Shown one piece after another: positions 44,188-52,600 of a stretch of 58,443 nucleotides of DNA. Position numbers and translations under genes: made by a program. This DNA is from CAZGTQ01 sp964528575 (GTDB lineage Bacteria; Planctomycetota; UBA1135; GCA-002686595): positions 1 to 58,443 of the forward strand of contig CAZGTQ010000386.1 of the NCBI GenBank assembly GCA_964528575.1, written 5' to 3'. Numbering within the stretch: the first letter of the stretch is position 1; the number at the start of each line of letters is the position of its first letter. Below the pieces are notes generated by a model. The model did no database searches, was not told where the DNA came from, and worked only from the letters and a program-made list of their open reading frames with translations.

Positions 44188-45203
44188 TCCCAGATGCGCT
44201 CGATGCGGTATTCCTTCAGGTTGCGCGCCTGGGAGTAGATGATGATCTCGCCGACGAGGCCGAAGCCGACGATCTGCACGCCCAGCGCAATCAGCATGCC
44301 ACCGAGGTACAGGAGCGGACGTCCCGCGATGCTCTCGTCGTGGATGACCTTGATGAAGCCGAGGTAGGCGGAGATCGCCGAGCCGAGGACGAAGATCATC
44401 CCGCCGATCGTCCCGAAGAAGCGCAACGGCTTCAGCGTGAACTTCGTCAGGAACATGACGGCGAGCACGTCGAGGAACCGGCGGATGTAGACGCCGACGC
44501 CGAAGAAGCCCGCCCTGCCCCACTCCTTGATGTGGCGCACGCGCACTTCGTCCACGCGATAGCCCTGGCGATAGGCGATCACGGGCAGGAAGCGGTACAT
44601 GTCGCCGTAGATCGCGACGTCCTCGAGCACCTCGCGCCGGATCGCGCGGAAGTAGCAGTTGAGGTCGTGGAACTCCATGCCGACGACGCGCCGGATGATC
44701 CAGTTGAACGTCGCCGACTGCAGGCGGTTGAGCCAGGGATCGACGCGCGGGTGGCGCCACGGCGTCACGAAGTCCGCGCCGCGGTCGAGCGCCTCGAGCA
44801 TGCGCGCGACCTCGACCGGGTCGACCTGCACGTACTGCGGCGACGTCATGATGTACTGGCCGCGCGCGCGCTCCACCGCCGCCGAGAGGCACACCGACTC
44901 GCCGAACGGGTTCTTGAACGAGATCGAGCGCACGCGCGCTCCGTCTTCCTCGCGCAGCTTCTCGACGGTCGCGGACGCCGGCCCCGCGACCCCGTCGAAC
45001 ACGAAGATGCACTCCCACGTGCGGCCCTCGCGGTCGAGCTCCGCCCCGAGCGCCTCGACGACCTGGCGCACCTCGGCGTCCGGGCTCTGCACCGGGACGA
45101 CGACGCTGACGTCGAGCGGCGTCGTATCCAGCGGCGCGGGCGGGATCGGCGCGGGGACCGGCTTGGGGACCGGCGCGGTGGACTTGGTTTCGAGGGCGCG
45201 CAT
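44184..45203 (-). CDS. GT2 glycosyltransferase paralogue with DXD motif lost
   Basis: A 339-residue protein homologous to its neighbour upstream (for example HDLNCYFRAIRREVLEDV against HDTGCTLKAFRRELVKKL). A Pro-rich N-terminus (8-30) precedes the GT2 domain, and two transmembrane helices lie at the C-terminus (about 250-320). The DXD segment aligned with TMDGDLQNDP reads TSPQYVQVDP, so the metal-binding Asp-Gly-Asp (100-102 in the neighbour) is Pro-Gln-Tyr (122-124). The nucleotide-binding Asp pair also differs (FVFDG for YVDDRS). It is probably inactive alone and may act as a partner subunit. It overlaps the FemAB gene by four bases and shares one base with the next GT2 gene. Confidence 0.85.
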   Translation of the reverse strand: MRALETKSTAPVPKPVPAPIPPAPLDTTPLDVSVVVPVQSPDAEVRQVVEALGAELDREGRTWECIFVFDGVAGPASATVEKLREEDGARVRSISFKNPFGESVCLSAAVERARGQYIMTSPQYVQVDPVEVARMLEALDRGADFVTPWRHPRVDPWLNRLQSATFNWIIRRVVGMEFHDLNCYFRAIRREVLEDVAIYGDMYRFLPVIAYRQGYRVDEVRVRHIKEWGRAGFFGVGVYIRRFLDVLAVMFLTKFTLKPLRFFGTIGGMIFVLGSAISAYLGFIKVIHDESIAGRPLLYLGGMLIALGVQIVGFGLVGEIIIYSQARNLKEYRIERIWE

Positions 45204-46180
45204 CAGTGGAGCTCGTTCAGGATCCGCTCGAGCGTTCCGCGCCGGTGCATCCCGCTCGCCTTGACCGCGAGCTCCGCCAGCAGGCCGAGCAGCGCGAAGT
45301 AGATCACGACCATGAAGACCAGGCTCGCGACGCCGACGACGATCTGCTCCCACTCGTTGAACCAGTCGCGCGAGCCGGAGAACAGCGCCGGATCCCACAT
45401 CGCGCCGAGCGTGAAGAACACGCCGACCGTGAGGAACGTCAACGAGAGCAGCCCGAAGTAGTGCAACGGCCGCTGCGTGAACTGCGAGAGCATCTTGACG
45501 GCGAGCAGGTCGAGCAGCACGCGCAGCGCGCGCCCGATGCCGTACTTGCTGTCGCCGAAGAGGCGCGGCCGGTGATTGACGACGATCTCGCTGACGCGCG
45601 CGCCGCTGCCCTTGGACATGACCGGCAGGAAGCGGTGCTGCTCCGCGTAGATCGGGAGCTTCTTGACCAGCTCGCGCCGGAACGCCTTGAGCGTGCAGCC
45701 GGTGTCGTGGATCGACACGCCCGTGACGAACGCGATCAGGCGGTTCGCGATCTTCGAGGGCAGGCGCCGCAGGATGAAGCCGTCGTAACGCTTCTTGCGC
45801 CAGCCCGCGACGATGTCGTGGCCCGCGTGGAGCTCGGCGAGCAGCGCCGGGATGTCCGCCGGGTCGTTCTGCAGGTCGCCGTCCATCGTGATGACGATCT
45901 CGCCGCGCGAGACCTCGAAGCCGGCAGAGAGCGCGGCGGTCTGACCGTAGTTGCGACGGAACTGCAGGACGCGCACGTGCGGGTCGCGCCGGCGCAGCTC
46001 GAGCATCACCTGCAGGCTCGAGTCGGTCGAGCGGTCGTCGACGTAGATCACCTCCCAAGTGCCCCCGATCGCGCCGAGAACGGCGGCGATCTCCTCGTGG
46101 AGCACGGGGAGGCTCTGCTCCTCGTTGAAGACGGGGACGACCACCGAGATCTCGACTTGTGCGGGCATGGGGCCGCTCAT
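45203..46180 (-). CDS. Polyprenyl-phosphate glycosyltransferase (GT2), DPM/GtrB type
   Basis: A 325-residue membrane GT2 enzyme of the dolichol-phosphate mannosyltransferase/undecaprenyl-phosphate transferase group. The GT-A signatures are intact: VVVPVFNEEQSLPVL, VDDRSTDSS, NYGQTAALSAGFE, the DXD MDGDLQNDP (Asp100-Asp102) and the HDTGCTLKAFRR and HRFLPV segments. Two C-terminal transmembrane helices (about 235-305) are followed by a basic tail (MHRRGTLERIL). It would charge undecaprenyl phosphate with a sugar for envelope glycosylation. Start choices are ATG 46180 and 46168. It heads the GT2-GT2-FemAB operon. Confidence 0.93.
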   Translation of the reverse strand: MSGPMPAQVEISVVVPVFNEEQSLPVLHEEIAAVLGAIGGTWEVIYVDDRSTDSSLQVMLELRRRDPHVRVLQFRRNYGQTAALSAGFEVSRGEIVITMDGDLQNDPADIPALLAELHAGHDIVAGWRKKRYDGFILRRLPSKIANRLIAFVTGVSIHDTGCTLKAFRRELVKKLPIYAEQHRFLPVMSKGSGARVSEIVVNHRPRLFGDSKYGIGRALRVLLDLLAVKMLSQFTQRPLHYFGLLSLTFLTVGVFFTLGAMWDPALFSGSRDWFNEWEQIVVGVASLVFMVVIYFALLGLLAELAVKASGMHRRGTLERILNELH

Positions 46181-46239
46181 TGTCGCGGGACGGCGTGCTC
46201 GCGCAAACCGGGAGCAGCCGAGCCGTGCACGGACGGCTC

Positions 46240-46267
46240 TTGTCGCCGCCGTTCGAGCCGATACGAT
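46240..46267 (+). promoter_or_regulatory. Sigma-70-like promoter upstream of the kinase-like gene
   Basis: TTGTCG (46240-46245), a 16-base spacer and TACGAT (46262-46267) precede the ATG at 46277 by nine bases, with no Shine-Dalgarno sequence. This would give an almost leaderless transcript for the regulatory block. The 96-base gap to the divergent GT2 gene holds no gene. Confidence 0.4.
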
Positions 46268-46276
46268 CGTGTCGTC

Positions 46277-48058
46277 ATGGGAGGACGCGCCGACGCTCGA
46301 GACGCCGACGACGAGGCGACGTACGCGGTCCTCCTGGGGCCCGGAGAGCGTCTCGCGAAGCTCGATCGGGTCCTGGAAGTGCTCGCCGACGAGGACGGCG
46401 CGACCCGCTTCGCCACGCTTCGCGACCTCGACGAGCTGCTGCGGCCCGACGCGCCGGCTGGAGCGCAGACGAGCGCGAGCCTCCTGATCCTGGACGGCGA
46501 CGCGACGCCGGAGGAGGACATCGGCTTCGTTCGCCGATTCCTGAAGCGGCCCGGGAGCCTCATCCTGGTCGTCGGCCGCGACCCGCGCGCGGCCTCGAGC
46601 TCGCGCCTGCTCGCCCTGCCCGAGGCCCGCTGGATCGCCTGGCCGCCCGACCTCGACCAGCTCCGCGAGTGCGCGCGGTTCCCCGCCGGAGTCGCGAGCC
46701 CCGGCGCGAGCGCGCCCGCCACGGCGCCCGCCGTACCGCCCCGCGCGGCCGCCACGGCGCCCGCCGCTGCCGAGCCGTGGTCCGCGAGCGCCGCGCCGCC
46801 CGCCGCCCACGAGGACGCGCCCCGCACGCCCGACGAGAGCCCGCGTGACGCGTCCGACGACGAAATCGCCGCCGTCGAAGCCGAGCTAGCGCGCGGCCGC
46901 CGCGGAGCGCCGCCCGCACGCGAGCCCGACCGACCGCCCGCGCCGCGCGCGACGAACGGCACCTCGGGCGAGAGCGTCGTCCCCCGTGCACCCGCTCCGC
47001 GCCCGCTCGGCGCGGATCCCGACTGGCATGTCCCGCACGCCGCCCTCGCGACCGCGCCGCCAGCCGCGCGGACGCGCGTCGAGGCCGAGCCGACGCCGCC
47101 CGACGCACCGGCGCGGTCCGGGCGTGCGAGCAACGGTGCGCCGCGCGCGGACGAGCTGGACGCGGCGCCCGACCCGCTCGACGAAGCGGCGCTCGTGCTC
47201 GACGACGCGGTGCTCGACGGCACCGAGGCCGACTCCATCGTCGATCAGGACGACGAGCGCGAGGAGCGTGGGGAGCGCGAGGAGCGCGACGCGCCGCCCA
47301 CGCGGAGCGTGCTCGACAACGACGTCCACGCCCAGGTCGAGGTCAGCGAGCTCGGCCTCGCCGACGAGGGCGACCTCGCCGACGCCGCGTCCGAGCTCGA
47401 GGCCGGGCTGGCGCGCGACGCGCTGCTGGCGCGACGCGAGCGAGCCGAGCAAGACGTTCTCGACGAGTACGCCCTCCACGCCGACGCTCTCCACGCCGAC
47501 GCCCTCCGCGACGATGCCCTTCACGACGAGGAGAGGCGCGACGACGACGCGGACGACGACCGGTTCGGCCCGGCGCCCGAAGCCCGCTCGTTCGACCTCG
47601 GCGGGCTCGTCGAGGAGCGGCTCGCCGACGCGGCGCTCGGCACGAGCGCGCCGCGGTTCCTCTACCGCACGCGCGGCGATCTGCGCGTCTTCGCCCCGCG
47701 CGCCGCGCTCGCCCACGTGCTCGACGCGTTCCTGCGCCTGGCGCGCCGCTGCACGACGAGCGGCCACGTGATCCGCGTCCGCGCCGAGCGCACCGGCGAG
47801 GGCCCCTTCTCGGTCAGCTTCGATTTTCCGCGCGGCCCGCTGACCGGCGTCCCCGCCGAGGCGCTGCTCGCCCCGGACGTGCTCGAGCGCCTGCTCGACG
47901 AGGACGGCCTGGTCGGCTTCGACGCCGCGATGGCGGTCCTCGAGCGGCTCGACGCCTCCCTCGAGGTGCGCGCGGAGCGCTCCGAGCGCGTCCTGACGCG
48001 CATCCACTTCCCCGCCGAGCTCGCCGCGGGCTCCCGCGCCGCCGACCCGTTCGCCTGA
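46277..48058 (+). CDS. Degenerate sensor-kinase-like protein (receiver-like start, disordered middle, ATPase-like end)
   Basis: A 593-residue protein. Residues 10-130 follow a receiver fold pattern (SLLILDGDATPEEDIGF, LILVVGRDPRA) without a clear phosphoacceptor site. Residues 150-440 are Ala/Pro/Asp/Glu-rich and probably disordered, with ALHADALHADAL repeats. Residues 440-585 read like a histidine-kinase ATPase domain (ALAHVLDAFLRLARRC, GHVIRVRAERTG) but lack the N-box Asn, the DXG motif and any HisKA phosphoacceptor His. It sits directly before the sigma-54 regulator, where prsK stands in XrtA systems. It is best viewed as an inactive or diverged kinase partner; the assignment is tentative. 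Confidence 0.6.
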   Translation: MGGRADARDADDEATYAVLLGPGERLAKLDRVLEVLADEDGATRFATLRDLDELLRPDAPAGAQTSASLLILDGDATPEEDIGFVRRFLKRPGSLILVVGRDPRAASSSRLLALPEARWIAWPPDLDQLRECARFPAGVASPGASAPATAPAVPPRAAATAPAAAEPWSASAAPPAAHEDAPRTPDESPRDASDDEIAAVEAELARGRRGAPPAREPDRPPAPRATNGTSGESVVPRAPAPRPLGADPDWHVPHAALATAPPAARTRVEAEPTPPDAPARSGRASNGAPRADELDAAPDPLDEAALVLDDAVLDGTEADSIVDQDDEREERGEREERDAPPTRSVLDNDVHAQVEVSELGLADEGDLADAASELEAGLARDALLARRERAEQDVLDEYALHADALHADALRDDALHDEERRDDDADDDRFGPAPEARSFDLGGLVEERLADAALGTSAPRFLYRTRGDLRVFAPRAALAHVLDAFLRLARRCTTSGHVIRVRAERTGEGPFSVSFDFPRGPLTGVPAEALLAPDVLERLLDEDGLVGFDAAMAVLERLDASLEVRAERSERVLTRIHFPAELAAGSRAADPFA

Positions 48059-48096
48059 CGGGCGTGCAGGCCACCGCCGGCCGGGGCCTGCCCCCG

Positions 48097-48238
48097 TCGA
48101 GCCGCGGACCGTGGTCCCCCTTCGAGCCGGGGACGGCGGTCCCCCTTCAAACACGGGGACGGCTGTCCCCCTTCGAGCACGGGGACGGCGGTCCCCCTTC
48201 AAGCACCGGGGACGGCCGTCCCCCTTCAAGCACGGTCC
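48097..48238. repeat. Five and a half tandem 25-27 bp units with internal GGGGACGG/CCGTCCCC palindromes
   Basis: Units at 48097-48121, 48122-48146, 48147-48172, 48173-48198, 48199-48225 and a partial one at 48226-48238. The consensus is TCRAGCACGGGGACGGCNGTCCCCCT. Each unit holds a hairpin with GGGGAC pairing to GTCCCC, perfect over 16 bases in unit five. The array fills the gap between the kinase-like gene and the sigma-54 regulator gene, and ends seven bases before the latter's ATG. There are no spacers of unrelated sequence, so it is not a CRISPR array. Confidence 0.85.
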
Positions 48239-48244
48239 GACGCC

Positions 48245-49678
48245 ATGTCGAAAAAGTCGAACATGGCTGCCACCCGGGTCCTTCTGGCGGACCCCGACCC
48301 CCTCGGATCGGGTCTGCTCGCCCGCGCCCTGCGCGGCGAGGGCCACGACGTCGCGTCCGCCGCGACGATCGACGAGGCGCGCGAGCGGCTGCGGGCGGCC
48401 GCTTGGGACGTCGTGCTCGCCGACCGCGCCTGCGGGGGCGATGCGCTGCTCGACGAAGCGCGCGAGCGACCGGACGGTCCCGCGGTGATCCTCACCGACG
48501 GCTTCGGCAGCATCGCCGACGCGGTCGACGCGATCCGCCGCGGCGCCGTCGACTACATCGCGAAGCCCGCCGGCGAGGAGCAGGTGTGCCTCGCGGTCCA
48601 GCACGCGCTCGAGCGCCGTTCGCTCGCCGCCGAGAACCGGCGCCTGCGCGCCAGCCTCGAGGAGCGCTACCAGCTCGGAAGCCTGTTGACGCGCGACGCG
48701 CGCATGCAACGGGTGTTCCAGACGGTCGAGGCGGTCGCCGACACGACGGCGAACCTGCTGATCCAGGGCGAGAGCGGGACGGGCAAGACGATGCTCGCCG
48801 AGGCGATCCACCTGCGCTCGAGCCGCTCGGAAGGCCCGTTCGTCGAGGTCAACTGCGGCGCCCTGCCGCGCGACCTGCTCGAGAGCGAGCTGTTCGGCCA
48901 CGTGCGCGGCGCGTTCACGGGCGCGGTGCGCGACCGCTCCGGCCGCTTCGAGGACGCGGACGGGGGCACGCTGTTCCTCGACGAGGTCGCGACGGCGAGC
49001 CCGGATTTGCAGGTCAAGCTCCTGCGCGTGCTCGAGGATCACAAGGTGAGCCGCGTGGGCGGCGGGGAGCCCCTCGAGGTCGACGTGCGGGTCGTCGCCG
49101 CGACGAACAGCGATCTCGCCCAGGAGGTGGAAGCGGGTCGATTTCGCGAGGACTTGTACTATCGGATCCACGTGATCGCGATCGAGCTGCCGGCCCTCCG
49201 CGACCGGCCGGCGGACGTCCCGCTGCTCGCGGAGCACTTCCTGGCCCGCGCGAACGAGCAGTACGGCCGCGCGGTCACGGGTCTGTCGGCCGACGCCCTC
49301 GCGGCGCTCCTCGGCTACGGCTGGCCGGGCAACGTGCGCCAGCTCAAGCACGCGCTCGAGCGGGCGGTGCTCCTCGCCGGCGGTCCGGTGCTCGAGGCGG
49401 CGGACCTGGGCGCCGAGATCGCCGACGCCGATCGCGCGGTGCGCGCCGCCGAGGTGCCGCCCGGAGCCTGGGGCGAGCTCCCGCTCGGCCCGCTCAAGAA
49501 GGCGCTCGAGGGCCCCGAGCGCCAGCTCATCGTGCGCGCGCTCGAATCGTGCGAAGGCAACCGCCAGGAGACGGCGAGCCTGCTCGGCATCAACCGCACG
49601 ACGCTCTTCAACAAGATGCGCAAATACGAGCTGCTATCCTTTCCGTCCCGCAGTGAACGGGACGAGAGCACTCGATGA
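48245..49678 (+). CDS. Sigma-54-dependent response regulator, PrsR-like
   Basis: A 477-residue NtrC-family activator. The receiver domain (10-128) has acidic residues DPDP, the probable phosphoacceptor Asp60 in VVLADRACGG (with the MPG motif lost) and Lys107. The AAA+ domain (150-385) has Walker A GESGTGKT at 175-182, the sigma-54 loop GAFTGA at 222-227 and GGTLFLDEVATA as Walker B. A Fis-type HTH ends it (NRQETASLLGINRTTLFNKM). In XrtA systems the equivalent PrsR controls exopolysaccharide/sorting genes; here the position next to surface-polysaccharide genes fits that. MAATRVLL at 48263 is an alternative start. The stop overlaps the TPR gene start (ATGA). Confidence 0.92.
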   Translation: MSKKSNMAATRVLLADPDPLGSGLLARALRGEGHDVASAATIDEARERLRAAAWDVVLADRACGGDALLDEARERPDGPAVILTDGFGSIADAVDAIRRGAVDYIAKPAGEEQVCLAVQHALERRSLAAENRRLRASLEERYQLGSLLTRDARMQRVFQTVEAVADTTANLLIQGESGTGKTMLAEAIHLRSSRSEGPFVEVNCGALPRDLLESELFGHVRGAFTGAVRDRSGRFEDADGGTLFLDEVATASPDLQVKLLRVLEDHKVSRVGGGEPLEVDVRVVAATNSDLAQEVEAGRFREDLYYRIHVIAIELPALRDRPADVPLLAEHFLARANEQYGRAVTGLSADALAALLGYGWPGNVRQLKHALERAVLLAGGPVLEAADLGAEIADADRAVRAAEVPPGAWGELPLGPLKKALEGPERQLIVRALESCEGNRQETASLLGINRTTLFNKMRKYELLSFPSRSERDESTR

Positions 49679-52600
49679 GCAAGGCCATCTACCTCCTCCC
49701 CCTGGTCGCCCTGGCGTTCGTCGTCGCCGTGGTCGACCTGTGGAGCGAGAGCGTCGGGCGCTCGCCCCAGACGCTGCTGGCGCAGGCGCAGGACCGGCTG
49801 CAGCGCACGCCGCCCGACTACGCCGGGGCGCAGCGCGAGCTCGCCCTCGCGCTCGAGATGGCGCTCGCGTCCGGCGACGAGGCGTCCGCGGCGGACGCGC
49901 TGTCGACGCGCGCGGACATGGCGATGCGGCGCCGGGCGTTCGGCGCGGCGCGCGAGGACTTCGAGCGCGTGCTCGACGAGCTGCACCCGGCGCAACCGCT
50001 CGTGTACGAGCTGCGCCTGGCGACGATCGAACGCCACCTCGGCAACTGGTCCGACGCGCTCGCCCGCGCAGACAAGGTGCTCGCGGAGATCCCCAACCAC
50101 GGCGGCGCGTGGACGGAGCGCGCCCTGACGCTGATCGGGCGCGCGGAGAAGACGCTGAGAGAGGTCGACGCCGAGGCGGACGCGGTGCTCGCCGACGCGC
50201 CGGCCGCGCGCGCGCAGGAGCTCGTCCGCTCGATCGCCGCGCGCGAGCCCGGCGAGCCGCGGCGCCTCGCGCTGCTCCACGAGCTCGCGGAGCTCTTTCC
50301 GGCCACCGCCGCCGGCGTCGCGAAGCGCGTGCAGGACCGCGTCGCGCGCGCGGGCGAGGACATCGACGTCGCGCGCGACGCCCTGATCGCGAGCTTCGCG
50401 AGCGGTCCGGTCTCGGACGCGGCGCTCGCGTTCGCCGACCTGTTCGCCCGCGCGGGCGCGACGAACGAGGCGGTCGACCTCGCGCTCGTCGTGCGCCGGC
50501 GCGACGATCCCGCGCGGCACGCCGGAACGATGCAACTGCTCGCGGCGCAGCTCGAGGCCCAGGGGCGCACGCAGATCGCCGCCGACGTGCTCGAGGAGCT
50601 CCTCGACGGCGACGTCTGGATCACGGAGGCGCTCGTGCCGGGTTTTTGCCGCACGCTCTACGGCGCGGGCGACTGGGACCGGCTGCGGACGATGGCGCTG
50701 CGGCTGCACGCGCGCAAGGACGACGCCGCCCTGTGGGGCCAACGCGACTTCTACCTCGGCGTCGCGTTCCACGAGCTCGGTCAGCACGAGGACGCGCTCA
50801 CCTATCTCGACCGCTTCGTCGCGCTCGTCGGCATGGATCCGCCGGTCGAGGACGGCTTGGGCGTCGCGCACCGCGCGCGAGCCGAGAGCGCGCGCGCGCT
50901 CGGCCAACCGATCCTCGAAAGGCTCGCGCTCGAGGCCGCCACGCGCGTCAGCCCGGACTCGAGCGGCGAGGCGTGGCTGCGGTTGTTCCAGATCCTGGGC
51001 CAGAACGGCGACTGGTCGATGGAGGCCGAGCGCGCGCTGACGAACGCGCTGCGGCTCCTGCCCGAGCGCCACGGCAGCCTCTACAAGAAGTGGCTCGACT
51101 ATGGCGAGCTCGGCCTGGTGCAGAGCGGACGCAACCTCGAGCTCGTGCGCCAGTCCGCGGGCCGGCGCGGCGAGTACGTGCCCGACCGCGACGTCGGCCC
51201 CTACGAGCTGTTCAAGCTCGCCGAGCTGAACCACAAGCACGGGGATGCGCGCGGCGTGCAGCGGCTCGCCGAGGCGCTGCTCCAGCAGTTCCCCGACTTC
51301 GTCCCCGCGATCGACACGCTGATCCTCGCGTTCCTCGAGCAGGGCCGCAACAACGAGCTGATCGACCTCGTGCTGCGCCGCCTGGAGCTCGCGGGCCCGA
51401 GCTTCACGCTGCCGCTGCAGCTCCTGCGCAATCTGCCGCCCGGCGCGCTCGAGCCCGAGCAACGGCTGCGCCTCCTGCGCTACGACCCCTCGAGCGCCGG
51501 TCTGCTCACGCTCGCGCGCGGCCTGCGCGACCGCGGCCGCTCGCGCGAGGCGATGACGGCGCTGAAGAAGCGCGGCGCCCAGGGCCTCACGCCCGAGGGC
51601 CAACTGCTCGCGGCCGAGCTGCTCCACGAGCTGCGCATCTACCCCGCCGCGCTGGAGATGCTGCTCGCGATCCCGCAGCGCCATCCGATCTTCCCCGAGG
51701 CGCTCGCTACCTCGTTCGAGATCGGCATCTCGACGAGCGACGAGCGGATGCTGGGCACGCTCGCGAGCGCGGCCGCGCTGCGCCCCGACCTGGGCGCGCG
51801 GGAGCTGCTGCCGATCGTCGACCGCCTGCTGCGGACGAACCACCCGGCTCCCGCGCGGAGGATGCTCGAGCACCTCGATGCGACGAAGGCCGAGCGCGAC
51901 GGCGCCGTGCTCGTGCGCCTCGCCGTCGCGCACATGCTCGCGGGCGACGGCGCGGCCGCGCTGCCCGTGCTCGACCGCGCCGAGGCGTTCGACAAGGACG
52001 GCAACGGGCCGATCGGCCGGCTGGTCGTCGCGGTCGAGGCGGGCGAGTGGAAGCGCGTCGCGTCGCGCGCGCGCGACGTGCGCGTCGCGCTGGACGCCCC
52101 CGACGCGTTCACCGACGCCGTGCTCTCCGCGCTCGAGGACCGGCTCGTGCAGGCGGCGGTCGCGCTCGACGCCGGCCACGCCGCCGCGCCCCACGATCCG
52201 CGCTGGCTGCTCGCGCGCACGGCGGTGGGCGCGCTCGCCGGCGATGCGCTGCCGCTGGCGCAGTTCGAGGACGAGCCGTACGGCCAGCAGACGGCGAGCT
52301 TCGTGCGCGGCACGCAGGAGGATCCGCACGACCCGCGCGTCGCGCTCGTCACGCTGCTGCTGGTCGACCGCCCGGCGTGGCTCGACCTCGTGTACTGGCG
52401 CCTGCGCGACATGGCGAGCGACCCGTCGGTCGCGCGCCTGTGGCCGCACTACCTGCGCGCCGCGGTCCTCGTGCGCATGGGCGAGTACGAGCGCGCGAAC
52501 GAGCTCCTCGTCGCGCTGGCCGCGACGTTCCAGCGCCTGCGCGCGGCGTGGGTCCTCGCGGAGTCGCTCGCGCTCGAGCGGCTCGAGCGCCGCGACCATC

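Noticed and set aside
48097..48238. Possible CRISPR array
   Set aside because: The units are directly adjacent, with no unrelated spacers, and no cas genes are in the window.
48111..48488. Short open frame reading through the palindromic repeat array
   Set aside because: It encodes only repeat-derived Gly/Pro/Ser/Arg sequence and overlaps the start of the sigma-54 regulator in another frame.
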